From: Gyrodactylus bullatarudis
Lineage: Eukaryota > Platyhelminthes > Monogenea > Gyrodactylidea > Gyrodactylidae
NCBI GenBank assembly: GCA_012064415.1
Contig: SSNU01000196.1
Location: 140,796 to 204,795, forward strand
Direction of reading: 5' to 3'
Length of the DNA stretch: 64,000 nt
Part shown: positions 22,000 through 33,069 of the stretch, one piece after another
How the letters are laid out: each line of letters starts with the position of its first letter
Position numbering within the stretch: position 1 is the first letter of the stretch
Program-made: the position numbers and the translations under genes
Notes under the pieces: generated by a model
Seen by the model: the letters and a program-made list of their open reading frames with translations, nothing else
What the model was told of the DNA's origin: nothing
The model's database searches: none

Positions 22000-23355
22000 A
22001 AATAAGAGTCGATGATTTGCAGAATTTTATGATTTTACAAAAATCTCAATATTTTGAGAAACTTGAATTCGTTTTTTCGAATTGGCGCCATTTTTAAACT
22101 TTGAGGTAAAGCTTTTTTTAATTTCAGAGTCAGAAAGTGATAAAAAGTCGAAATTTCATGATACCCATTCGATCTCCTGCTTTTTCAACCAATTTATAAA
22201 TCTGCTATGGACTTTTACCAATCAATACCGGTGAATATCTAATCATTTAGAGCCTCAAAAAATTATACCTAAAAATAATTTTTCAAGATTTATTTTTTGA
22301 TTCTAAGGTATTATCTTAATACTTTATCACGAATTTATAATCTTAAATATGAACTACCTACCAGTAAACCTGATAAAAATTCGAAAAACCATAATAATGT
22401 TGAAATTAAACTAAAAAATCGCGATAATCTCAAAAATATTATCTTCGAGATTACATTCGAGCTTAGCAAATTCTTACACGATGAAAATCAGCTCTATACC
22501 TCAAAAAACGAGGATTGAGTTCATTGATATAAATGAAATACAATGCTATAATAAAGTATTATTTTAATACCTTTAAGACCTTATAACTTTGAACCCTGAT
22601 GATATAGCATTTATAGTTCGTGAATCAATATATTTGCCAATGAATAGAAAATGCAAAGAAAAAAATTTTCTCACGGGAATGTTGCTTCTTTTCTACGTTC
22701 ATATCTTAATTTCAATCAAGAAATTTATTCTTCATCCCGAGAAGGAATCATGAACGAATCTCAAATTCTTTAAAGTCTCCTAATGAAATTCTGTCAATCA
22801 CATATGAAGAAATGTTGATTGATTCTGAAAAGTCAATAATAATGTTATAGCAACAAAAACAGCAATAGTACAATTTCCGTTTTTCAGTTAGAGGACACAC
22901 ACACGTTTTCTTTACTTCCTGTTTCGAGGGGTTGAATGCAAAAGTAAAAGCAAATATTTTTTTACTTGAATTAATTCACTTACAGGGAGGTTGTTCTTTG
23001 ATCTATATTTACGTTTATCTGGCGTTCGGATTTAAAAAAAAATGGCGCAACAATAAATTGACCATAAAACAATCTCTGATGAGACGAGAAAAATTTTAAA
23101 AATGAAAAAAACACATTTTTGGTAGTCATATTTATATTTTTATTCATCTATTTTCAAGAAGTTTGATAAATGCTGAACAATGTGACTACTGGTGAAAAAT
23201 ATGGATTTTTTGTTAAACAAAGCGGATTTTCGAACGTTTATGAAAAAATTCGTTCATTTTCAAAACATTCCAATAAGGTAGAAATAGTCTATCGAAAAAA
23301 ATTTAATTTGAAAATAGAATATCCCAAAATAAAGATTATCATCACTTGATATCTG
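22000..23355. other. anonymous AT-rich stretch
   Basis: The first 60 bp resemble foldback family A (TTTTACAAAAATCTCAATAT). The plus frame 22297-22518 is polar and lysine/asparagine-rich with no motif; I do not support it as a gene. Confidence 0.3.
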
Positions 23356-23364
23356 TCCATGTTA

Positions 23365-24174
23365 AACTATAGAGTGTTCCCATTGGGTCTCCCTACAACC
23401 CTCCTTGAATCGCTTCTACTTCCTGGAGAAATTGTCTCCTTTACTCCTGATCTAGGTTTCGGTATAAATCCCAAACTCAAATTAAATCCTTACTCAAATT
23501 TACCTAAAATTAATTCTATGATTTTCGCTATACTCAAATTCTCAAAATCACTAATCCTGAGAACTAAGGCTTATATATCATTAGTGCTCCCACACTTTGA
23601 TTATATTTCTCCCCTCCTCACAAATTTAACGAATGAACAAGCTCTAAATATCGAGAGAATCCAAAGTAGATTCCTATACGCACTTTACCCTAATTTGGAT
23701 TCCTACAATGCTCGGATCTTGGATTCCGGTCTAAATCCACTATGGATTCGCCGTTTTGCCTTCATCATTAAAAAATTCACTAAAACATCAGTTAAAATCG
23801 AAAGAAATTATAATTTAAGAAACATCTCTTATGAAAATAATTTCGTCCTTTCCACTTATAACATCCTGCATGATAGATATGATTTATCTAATTGTGAGAA
23901 CCTCTACTCCATAAAAATTATAATTATTATTATAGAACATATAAGATCAAAAATTGATTACTCTTATACTCTTCTCTATCCTGATCTCCATAAGTAATAG
24001 TTACCAGATTGATTTCGTTAAAATTTTTCAGATTTATTAATCGCCAATTTATAGATTTTTCAGAAACAAGATTTTATTTATGACCTTTATACAAACCGAC
24101 AGATTTCATGAATATTGTACAAATTATTTTTAAATTCTACATCTTTTTTTTCTATTATTCATTCAATAAAGAAA
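23365..24174 (+). mobile_element. LINE copy, long C-terminal ORF intact
   Basis: An uninterrupted frame to 23997: LGLPTTLLESLLLPGEIVS, DSGLNPLWIRRFAFIIKKF, YNLRNIS and HIRSKIDYSYTLLYPDLHK. An ATT/TTA microsatellite has expanded inside it (six isoleucines, about 23920-23935). The 3' UTR matches 28110-28320. The last bases are replaced by a minus-strand SINE. Confidence 0.88.
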
Positions 24175-24312
24175 TTTTTTTTTTGAAATTGAAACATTTA
24201 TATTTATTCATAGATATGATTTGTACAAATAAGGGAACAGGGAAAGAGTGTTCAATGTTCCCGGTGTGGGAGGGTATGAACCTAGGTCCGAATGAGAGGT
24301 GAGAGAGATACA
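24175..24312 (-). mobile_element. tRNA-derived SINE, copy 2
   Basis: Minus strand. The poly(A) tail is at 24184-24175, the body GTTCCCTTATTTGTACAAAT matches copy 1, and the B box is GGTTCATACCC at 24282-24272. The tRNA head is truncated, with no A box. It sits at the 3' end of a LINE copy. Confidence 0.8.
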
Positions 24313-24319
24313 CACCGGC

Positions 24320-25180
24320 AAGAAAAAATAGAGTGTGTTGATGCAGATTTTATGGGAAAACAAAATAGCCTGCTATCATAGTAATAAAGATCGAATTTCT
24401 TTTTTTCTAACAAGAAACTTAATTCTTTTAAATTGTTCTTTTACGCTATCGCTTTGCAAATAATAATAATAATTTCTTTTGTTTGTTTTTTTTCGTTCGG
24501 CCATGAAAATTTTATATAGTTTATTCAGTACACGTTGTTTACCAAGGGGCATTTCGACACCCTAACAACATAAAATTAGTCAGTCGGCTCGAATTGATTA
24601 AAATCTTGGTTAAGAAGTTTATCTTTGAATAAATTTAAGAATTTATGAAAAAGACACAATAAAAGGGAAAGTGAGACCTGTTGGAATTTAAGAAATAATC
24701 AGTTTTTATAATATTCATTAGTCAAAAACAATGCTCAAAGATATAATTTCAATTCACGTATTGTTTTCTTTTTAAAAAGTACTTTCTCCAAGTTATTCAA
24801 CGATTCACTTTAATCTTGTACAACATAATTGTCAGAATTGATAATATCTCAAAAACATTTTGTTATAATTGTAGTGTTCATTATTATCCCCAAAGGATCA
24901 TTTTAGATCCTTACTCTAATTATAGATTATCAGACAATTAACCTAATTATACTTAATATTGTACACTAAAAATAGATTATGGGACTACAAATGTAATCAA
25001 GATAAACCATTTGCAATGTGCGGGACTATAATTACTTAATTATCACTTTTTAACACCTATAATAAAGAGCCAATTCCAAAGTCAAACCCATCTGTATAGA
25101 ACTAATGAATCAGATGAAAAAGTTAATTATAATTACCCTATATCAGTAAAATTATAACCATAATTGACCTGATGTTTTTT
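24320..25180. other. anonymous AT-rich stretch
   Basis: No exon or repeat family member recognised. A short TAA run lies at 24463-24477. Confidence 0.3.
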
Positions 25181-25182
25181 TC

Positions 25183-25398
25183 TTGACCCTTTCGGTGCCG
25201 ATGTCCATTTTCCAATTTTTTTGAACCTTCATAACTCTACCAGTTTGATAGGTTTCTGGATCAATTGAAGTTTAAATTGAAGCCCACATAATGTGAACTT
25301 GCATTAGTAATATTTTTTGCCAGATATCTTGGTATCTTCATAGCTAAATTTTGGTTTTTATAAAAATTGTGAAATAGTCTCGGCCCCGAAAGGGTTAA
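25183..25398. mobile_element. piggyBac-like MITE, complete
   Basis: The 208-bp element (25187-25394) has 15-bp ends CCCTTTCGGTGCCGA and TCGGCCCCGAAAGGG (14 of 15 complementary). It is flanked by TTAA (25395-25398) and TTGA (25183-25186), which fits a once-duplicated TTAA. TTAA targeting with CCCTTT ends is typical of piggyBac-derived MITEs. It has no coding capacity. Confidence 0.8.
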
Positions 25399-25400
25399 GG

Positions 25401-26458
25401 GAACAGGCAAAGATTGTTCAATAACTATTATTGAATCAATTGACTCGGGTGTTCCCCAAGGTTCAATCATTGGCCCTCTTCTCTTTAATATTTGCTTCGC
25501 TGATATTCAGCTCCCGGAGAACATTGAGGGTGTTCTCCTTAAATTTGCTGACGATTTCAAATTCGTCTTCAAGGTGAAAAATTCCCTTGATATTTTAAAA
25601 ATTAATCACAACTTCTGTCTTCTTAAAGGTTCCCTCGAGGCCATGGGGCTCTATATAAATAGAGATAAATGTAAATTATTACTCCCATGCGGTCTCCCTG
25701 CAACCCTCTCGGAATCTCTTCTACTTCCTGGAGAAATTGTCTCCTTAACTTTGGACCTAGGTTTCAGTATCTCGGATGGTCTTAAAATTGATCCTCTCTC
25801 TAATCTACCTAAAATAAAAACAACAATCTTTTCAATCTTAAAATTCTCCAAGTCAATCAATTTAAGGCTCAAGGCTTTCAAAGCTTTAGTTTTAAATAAC
25901 CTTGATTATATCTCTCCTCTTGTTCCCTCATTAACTTTTAAAAAATCTCTAGAAATAGAGCATATTCAATCTAGATTCTTATATTTTCTATATCCAGATC
26001 TAGATTCTTACAATTCTCGTATCTTGATCTCTGGGCTTAACCCTCTATGGGTAAGAAGATATGCCATTATAGTTAAGACATTTGTTAAATCTGCAAATTT
26101 ATTTGAGAATTCTTATAATCTTAGAAATTCATCATTTTCTAATCATTATCTTCTCTCTGTTTACAATATGATCGATAAAAAATATAAAATATCTGATTGT
26201 AAAGATCTAACTAACATTAAAACTATAATGTATCACATAAGGTCTAAACTTGATTACTCTAAAAGTCTACTTTATGTTAATCTTCACTGAACCCAGAATG
26301 ATGACTGAATTCCTGTGAAGGCTTATTTATTTATTTATCTATTCTTTTAAACCTATATATGTATATATTTCTAACCTTATATATATTCAATTGTATCATT
26401 TTTTTTTCTTACTTGTACATATTGCCTATATTTTCAATAAACTGATTTCTAACAAAAA
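25401..26458 (+). mobile_element. best-preserved LINE copy (partial reverse transcriptase)
   Basis: A single open frame from about 25403 to the stop at 26288-26290. It shows SGVPQGSIIGPLLFNICFAD (RT motif 4), the catalytic box as FADD at 25544-25555 (Y to F), NRDKCKLLLPCGLPATLSES, the thumb-like LKAFKALVLNNLDYISPLVP, IEHIQSRFLYFLYPDLDSYN, SGLNPLWVRRYAIIVKTF and HIRSKLDYSKSLL. The 3' UTR ends TTTCTAACAAAAAAA at about 26445-26459. The 5' half (endonuclease, RT fingers) is missing. The domain order suggests the Jockey/CR1 side of non-LTR elements; the exact clade is not assigned. Confidence 0.9.
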
Positions 26459-26466
26459 AAATTATT

Positions 26467-26815
26467 AAAAGTTTTTTTTTGTTAGACAAAAATCTTTTAT
26501 TGGATTGAAATATAAATACAAAATACAACGAAAATCTTCATGTACAAATAGAAATAAGCTGGGAGCATAATTTTGCATTTATCTCTACTAATATAGAGCC
26601 CCATGGCCTCGAGTGAATCTTTAAGAAGAGAGAAATTATGGTTTATTTTGATAATTTCAAGAGAATTTTTCACCTTGAAAACGAACTTCAAGTCGTCTGC
26701 TTATTTGAAGAGGTCACCCTCTATACCCTCTGGAAGCTGAATATCAGCGAAGCAAAGATTAAAGAGAAGAGGTCCATTAGTAGAATCAGCTTTGACTGCA
26801 CTCAGCAAATCAATC
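26467..26815 (-). mobile_element. internally deleted LINE copy
   Basis: Minus strand, facing the previous copy tail to tail. Coding runs GPLLFNLCFADIQLPEGIEG, then a stop in place of the Tyr of YADD, then DDLKFVFKVKNSLEIIKINH to NRDKCKIMLP-like sequence. At KIMLPA it jumps directly to the 3' UTR and TTTTGTTAG end, losing roughly 200 codons. Confidence 0.85.
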
Positions 26816-26819
26816 GATT

Positions 26820-27505
26820 CAAATTCAATAAAATATTGTGTTTTCAGCATGTTTTATTATTTGTTTTCAACACTTTTCATTCGTGCAAAAGGTAAACAAC
26901 CACACATTGTTTTGAAAATACCAAGACAAATAAAGTTTATTATAGAAAATTCAATTTCTTTATTGTATATTTCCTCCAATGTATAGTTCACATTCTTCTC
27001 TCCACTGGTTATTTTCTTGTTGTTAGGATAACTCAATTTTATTGTCATTCTATGTGTTTTATTTTTACAAACGAAATTGAAATTTAATACTCACTCTCTT
27101 TCTCTGTGTCCTTGCCAGTGCGAAAGAAATATGTAAGTAATAATATTTCGAAATTTTATAATAGTTTACGTCAAGAACTGAATAACTAACGCATAATTCT
27201 TTTTTTCTTAGCAAAAATATTCGTTAATGTAACACAAAGCTTCATTTTATTATTCCACTTGAAAATATAAACAATGTGGAAATTTAAATTTTGATAACCA
27301 AAAATCTATCAAAGCTGAATCATTTACAAATTAACCTCTTTAGCCAAATAAGGTAAATTTTCGAAATCGTCAAAGAAATTTAAGCTCAAGCGTTGAAAAA
27401 ATGTAGATTTTTTGCATTGACAAAATTTGTTTTAAAAAAGGTTTAATTCTGGCCAGATTGAACTTTTCGAATTTTTTTATTTCAATAACTCTTTTCTTCG
27501 CGGAA
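26820..27505. other. anonymous AT-rich stretch
   Basis: Only short chance frames on both strands (for example 26857-27048). No motif or family repeat was identified. Confidence 0.3.
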
Positions 27506-27519
27506 ATCTAAAAATTCCA

Positions 27520-27855
27520 AACTTTTTTCTGAAATATAAAAATAAAATTATGTATACAAAATAAATGTAAGTAAATCTGATAAAATGAATGAATTGATTC
27601 TGGTTCTTGTAGTATTTTAAAGTTATAAAATGAATAAATGGCATTGAAATGAGAGAATGGTTTAACAGAAACTCTAGTGTCTGAAAGCAATTCGTTAATC
27701 ATCTGGCTGTTATTAATTAATGGAGATAAGAACAGAGAAGTATAATCCAGGTTAGATCTGATGTGAGACAGTTTAAGATCAGTCAGGTTCTCAAAATCGG
27801 ATAATATGTATTTTGAGGATATATCATTGAAGGAAGTTAATAAAAATTTCTAAGA
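27520..27855 (-). mobile_element. LINE copy, 3' remnant
   Basis: Minus strand: ENLTDLKLSHIRSNLDYTSL at about 27800-27730. The 3' UTR beginning TTAATAACAGCCAGATGATT is shared with the copy at 20520-20760. Confidence 0.7.
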
Positions 27856-27859
27856 AATA

Positions 27860-27976
27860 AAATTGCCAACTTATCCAGATAATGAATTTATTTTGTGTAT
27901 CCTTGTACAGAACCTATCTATTTTTATTTATTTTGTATATAATTAGTTTTAAAAAAATATTGTCTAACAAAAAAAT
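27860..27976 (+). mobile_element. LINE 3' UTR
   Basis: Ends ATTGTCTAACAAAAAAA at about 27960-27976, with no coding left. Confidence 0.55.
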
Positions 27977-27984
27977 TCAAAATA

Positions 27985-28335
27985 ATTTCCTACTTCCCAC
28001 TTATAACATCTTCCATGAAAAATACGACTTGTGATAACCTTTACTCCGTAACAACTATTATGGGACATAAAAGATCAAAAATTGATTACTCTTATACGCT
28101 TCTCTATCCTGATCTTCATTAGTAATGGAAACCAGATTGATTTCGTTAAAATTTTTCAGATTTATCAAACGCCAATTTAAAAGATTTTCATAGACAAGAT
28201 TACTTTTTCAATTTTGAATATATTACAAACCACCAGATATCAGAAATTTATTATATATTGTACAAATTACCTTTCATTTCGATTTTTTCTATTATTATTC
28301 CTTTTTCAATAAAGAGTCATTTTCTAACAAAAAAA
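27985..28335 (+). mobile_element. LINE copy, 3' remnant
   Basis: Coding scraps (LPTYNIFHEKYDL, then HKRSKIDYSYTLLYPDLH and stop near 28122) and the same 3' UTR as at 24000-24174, ending TTTTCTAACAAAAAAAA. It lies directly behind another LINE 3' end. Confidence 0.78.
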
Positions 28336-28339
28336 AGAA

Positions 28340-29070
28340 ATAATAATAATAAATAACTGTAAAAATTGTATCTTCTCATCTTCCTGAAAAATAGCTTGAG
28401 ATTCATTGAAAAATTTTATTTGAATGATTGCTCTGCAATAATTTTTCAAAGGAAAATAGGAATATTTCTTTTAGCATGTTAACCCTCATGACCTTTCTCA
28501 CGTCATATTGTGATAAAAATAATACTTTATTGAGTTCAAGTTTAAAAATATGCTGGCTCACAACCATAAAAATCGTGGCGTTTGTTGAGCAAGTGTTGAA
28601 AGAAGAAATATTTTCTAATTTATTCAAAAAATTTGGCACTAGGCCGTATTTCATTAGTTCAAAGGCATTCAACTTTCCTTATTTCTTGCTTTGAGGATTT
28701 CTGTCAATAAAATTATGATTTCATTGTTTTGATTATTCCCATTGTACGGCTTACTACGACCTAACAACACTTGAATATGCATTAAATCCTTCAACTTTTT
28801 TCCGTGACTACCCTAGGTTGTTGGAGATAAAGTTTAATATTATTATTATCCCTACCAAGAACAGTATCTGATTGACAATGCAGAATAAACGGAGATTATC
28901 CTTTGAAAGAAATAAATAATATATTCACCATAGCCTAAGAAACCTTAACCTTGGGTAAGCAATGATCCTATTTGCATTTCGAAAATCTATAAGTTTGATT
29001 TTCTAGTTTGCCTAGAGTTGAATCCCAAATTTTCTCTATAAAAAATTCTTTTTTTCGTCTAATGTAAGAT
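28340..29070. other. anonymous stretch
   Basis: Overlapping open frames on both strands at 28403-28694 (about 88 codons each) have no recognisable motif. A region of two mirrored chance ORFs is the simplest reading. Confidence 0.25.
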
Positions 29071-29074
29071 TTGT

Positions 29075-29208
29075 TTTTAGAAAATAATCTGTATTTTTAA
29101 AATTTACAGAATCTTACACCACAGTACAAAGTAGCTATAATTTCCGTTAGGAAAATTTTGAAGCTAATTTTCTATTGTCTACATTCAAATTTATATTTCT
29201 AACAAAAA
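29075..29208 (+). mobile_element. probable LINE 3' end
   Basis: Only the terminal ATATTTCTAACAAAAAAA (about 29190-29208) is diagnostic; the body is too diverged to place. Confidence 0.4.
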
Positions 29209-29349
29209 AATTCTAAAATTTAAAAAGCTTTAAAAGACTGAAAATTTTTTATCAAACAATAAAATTGCGTAGAAAAGAAAAATTTACACACCATATTTTA
29301 TAATTGACTGATGATTAGAAGAAGATCACTAACTTGATATTCCTGAAAC

Positions 29350-29521
29350 CCGGTAACAAATTTAACTTAACTTATGACTTGACATTTTATCTTTTTATAA
29401 TTGTACAGATCAATCTATCCATTTTATTTAATGTATTTTATTTCTATTTGTACAAGTAGATTTCGTTATAATTTGTATTTATATTTTCAATTCAATATAA
29501 GATTTTTTTTCTAACAAAAAA
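29350..29521 (+). mobile_element. LINE 3' UTR copy
   Basis: From TTATGACTTGACATTTTATC through GATTTCGTTATAATTTGTAT to TTTTCTAACAAAAAAA. Close to 21850-21999 and 32930-33066. Confidence 0.75.
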
Positions 29522-29609
29522 AATTGCAACTATTTAAAATTCATACAAAAAATGAATACTATTGGCTGAATTTCAACACTTGATACGTCTTATTCTCTGG
29601 AATCCATGA

Positions 29610-30045
29610 TTCCGCAGTGCACTGTATACTGTAGTCTAAATTCCGGACTCTATACAATTGGATTGTCTTAAAAAAGCTTTCAAATTTTTGAATTGTGAGA
29701 TTTTATTCCTAAACGATAAACAAAATGAAAGATTTATTAGAAATCAAGCAGTTTACGAACCTGCGTTATGATATTATTTTAGAAAAAATTAATTCAGTCA
29801 GTCAATCTTATTAACCAGTGTCAAGATCGGCAGGCTATATTTTATAGCTGAATAGCTTGTTAATCTTGAAATCTGGTAACAAGTTTAACAAACAATTCCG
29901 TTAGTCTTAAGATTACCTGATATTCTTAAGACTATCAAAGATTCCAGTTAATCTTGTTAGAAATCAAACAGTTTACGAACCTGTATTATGACATTATTTT
30001 AGAAAAGACTAAGAAAGAGTAACAAGATTAACGGTAACATATATA
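29610..30045. repeat. repeat family Y
   Basis: About 430 bp with homology to 45650-45955. Shared stretches include TTGGATTGT, TAAACGATAAA, TACGAACCTG, CAGTCAGTCAA and GCTTGTTAATCTTGAAA. It ends AACAAGATTAACGGTAACAT. Inside it, a block starting AGAAATCAA(G/A)CAGTTTACGA occurs twice (about 29740 and 29960). No ORF is present. Confidence 0.6.
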
Positions 30046-30049
30046 TTTT

Positions 30050-30785
30050 TTCTTTTTTCAATAAATAAATTTGTCTGAAAAAATTTTTTGTTCTTAAATA
30101 GAAAGTTATTGATTTTAGTCCGTAAAGGTATCACAGTCCGAGAAAGCAAATAAATAGTCTTAAAATCTTAACTGATTGAAAAACAAGTGAAACAAATTTT
30201 GATAAGAAAATTTGTCATGTTTTTCAGTTAGTGCCTAATTTACAATTTTTGAAATTTCCATGATTTTTCTATAGAAACATTTTTTTATAAAAGAAGGGGA
30301 ATATTGAGGTAAGAAATTCATGATTTCAGATAAAAATAGAAATTTTTCTCTTCGAAAATAGGGAATAAAAGAATATTTTTAGTTTTTTCTTAGATTAACA
30401 ATACTGTATGTGAAAACTATTTTGAGAAATTGAATTCTCATGAGAATTCCATTCATCTCTGCCTGCAAGTGTATAGTGGATGTAAATTTAGATAAATTTC
30501 CTGGTGCCTTAACAGAATGATCAATATGTAGATTCGTTATTGAAATGGGAATGAATAAAAGTTTATTTTTATCGAAACGTTCTCGAAGAATATTTTAAAT
30601 TACACCAGATGAGTTCAAAAATAAGTTTCGTATTCTTTATATAATATCGAGAAACATCAATCAATTATAAATGGTTCAATTGCTTCATCATAAGGTCATC
30701 TTTTAGTTTGTAACTTTTGTTAAAATTAATTCTTAAGTCATCCATTGTAAAAAATGAAATAAATTTCGACACGAATAGAGTATTT
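30050..30785. other. anonymous AT-rich stretch
   Basis: No exon, repeat-family core or RNA gene recognised. Confidence 0.3.
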
Positions 30786-30789
30786 TTAC

Positions 30790-30968
30790 CAAAATAGTTG
30801 AAATAAACCATGTAGAAGAAATAGTAAAGTTTGACTATTATGAGCCAGCAATGCCAACTGTCCAAGGACAAGGTCAAACTATTATTTTTACCTGCTCAGA
30901 ATACCTATTTTTTGTAATTGATTTTATAAAAACTTAAGGCACTTTATTTTCTAACAAAAAAACTGTGA
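30790..30968 (+). mobile_element. LINE 3' UTR copy
   Basis: AAGTTTGACTATTATGAGCC resembles 9410-9430, and the copy ends TTTTCTAACAAAAAAA at about 30948-30962. Confidence 0.6.
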
Positions 30969-31253
30969 GGCGTAGAACCTACGATAAAAATGAGTATTTT
31001 TGATCCAAAAAGATAAAAAGTAGATGACGTTTTTTTGGAAAGAAATTTAGTTAGTCCACCAATAAAAGTAATTGATAAAAGATTATTATTACTTAATTTA
31101 TCGAAATCTTTGCAAAAACCAACTGGCTAACTAAAGTTATTCAGTTCTATTTATCATATCAAAATTAAGTATTGTATTCAAGTAACAGTTATATCTTTAT
31201 TACTCAAATAATTATTCATTTATAAAAAACTATTTGTATCGTTTTCTAACCTT

Positions 31254-31640
31254 TTTTTGTTAGATCTTATAATTTTTTTGAAATGAAAACATTATATTGG
31301 AATTAAATCATATGATACAAAAAAATAATAATAATAAAGAAGAAAATGATACGAATATGAGGGGTTTCTTAAATAATAATTCTTAATTTCAGGCGAGGAG
31401 AGTGAAGTGAAAGTTTTTACAATAAAAGCTGTTCTTCTAAGCCAGACTGGGTCCAGACCAGATATAGCAATAAGAGAATTATAAGAGTCGATCGATAGAA
31501 AGCAAGCATGGAGAAACCTATATTGAATTCTTTCCAATGTTAGGGATCAAGAATTTTTAATGAGGGGGAGAAGAGGAGCGAAGTAATCTAAATGCGGGAG
31601 AACAACATTTATAACCTTTAATTCTTAGCTCATAGGAGGA
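31254..31640 (-). mobile_element. LINE copy, 5'-truncated
   Basis: 3' end TTTTTTTGTTAG at 31254 (plus view). The minus frame 31537-31292 reads ERIQYRFLHACFLSIDSYNS, SGLDPVWLRRTAFIVKTFTS, YYLRNPSY. Upstream coding to about 31640 is frameshifted. Confidence 0.8.
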
Positions 31641-31924
31641 AGAATATCTATTGATAACATATATTATAGAATTGATAAGACAATAAGATATTAATAATTA
31701 AGATATAATAGTATATTGAAATTAAAAATTATAATTTGCTCTTTCCCATATGCCCGAAGGATAACTGTATACAAATGAGAAATTTTAACGTAAATCAGAT
31801 TGTACAAATAGAAAATAAAATAGTGACATTGATCTGTTCAATTATAAAATGTTATCCCTTATCAGTTCATGTTCAAAAAAAATGTAAAAATATTAAAAGA
31901 ATTGATTCTATAATAAATTTAATT

Positions 31925-32085
31925 CACTAATCCTGTTGAACTCCCTTAATAATAATTTTTTGACCAAATTTTGTAACTACCTAAATCGTTGTATCACTGA
32001 GTGTTTTCTTCCTGAGGATTGGCTTGTTGTCAAAATAACTCCAATTCCGAAAATCAAAAATTATTCGGAATATTCTCATCTTCAA
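31925..32085 (+). mobile_element. LINE fragment, N-terminal reverse-transcriptase region
   Basis: The frame reads LNRCITECFLPEDWLVVKIT then PIPKIKNYSEYSHL, the RT motif 1 region (W...I.PIPK) of non-LTR elements. It is the only piece in the window from this part of the reverse transcriptase. Confidence 0.6.
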
Positions 32086-32214
32086 TCAATGATTTTGGAG
32101 TTGTAAAATGAATCATGAAGACTAGGGTTTGCAAGAAATTCGAAAATCATCTGGTTAATGAAGAAAAGAATAAAGCCAAGACTTAAAGTAATCGATTTTA
32201 TTTTTGAATTTCTC

Positions 32215-33066
32215 AGATAATAATTATCTACTTCCTGGAGAATTTGTCTCCTTAACTTCGGATCTAGGTTTCAGTATTTCAGATGGTCTTAAAATAAATC
32301 CTCTTTCGAAATTATCTAAAATCAATACAGCTATATTTTCAATATTAAAATTCTCTAAGTCGTCCTTTTTGAGACTCAAAGCGTATAAAGCTTTTGTTCT
32401 GAATAACCTTGACTACATTACCCCCCTGGTTCCTATGTTATCTAACGAGAAATCTCTCGAGATTGAACACATTCAATCTAGGTTTTTATATTTTTTATAC
32501 CCTGACCTTGAATCCTACAATGCTCGTATCTTGTTCTCAGGTCTTAACCCCCTTTGGATTCGAAGATACGCCATTCTTGTTAAAAATTTTATCAAGTCAG
32601 CTAAAATGTCTGAAAACTCCTACAACCTAAGAAATCCATCTTATTCGAAACATTATTTACTATCAGCTTACACCATGATAGAAAATAAATACAAAATATC
32701 TGAATGTAGTGACCCTACTAATATTAAAGTTGCTATGTCACATATAAGATCTAAATTAGACTATTCTAAGAGTCTTCTTTACTCCTATCAACATTAAGGT
32801 TCCCAAAATGATCAGGGAATTTACTCGAAAGGCTTTTTATTTGTTTATTTTCAATTTTTATATTTGCACCATGATTTTATTATCAATTTAATTCAATTGC
32901 TCAAATTTCTACAACTCGAGAGCTTTTACATTATTTTATAACTTGACATTTTATCATTTTATAATTGTACAGATCAATCTATCCATTTTATTTCTATTTA
33001 TACAAGCAGATTTCGTTATAATTTTTATTTATATTCTCAATTCAATATAAGATTTTCTTCTAACAA
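32215..33066 (+). mobile_element. LINE copy, 5'-truncated, with second 3' UTR
   Basis: Open from about 32220 to the stop at 32795-32797: LLPGEFVSLTSDLGFSISDG, NNLDYITPLVP, IEHIQSRFLYFLYPDLESYN, SGLNPLWIRRYAILVKNF, HIRSKLDYSKSLLY. It is a close relative of 25401-26458. From about 32888 the 3' UTR switches to the other subfamily type (CTACAACTCGAGAGC) and ends TTCTAACAAAC, so a second insertion or a recombinant is likely. Confidence 0.88.
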
Positions 33067-33069
33067 ACT

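Noticed and set aside
23078..23100. CTGATGAGACGAGAAAA as a hammerhead core
   Set aside because: The connector is only five bases, helices I and III cannot be drawn, and no TATA or AATAAA is in the expected place.
28403..28694. Two 88-codon frames on opposite strands
   Set aside because: Mirror frames, no motif, no splice or promoter signals; the length is compatible with chance in AT-rich DNA.
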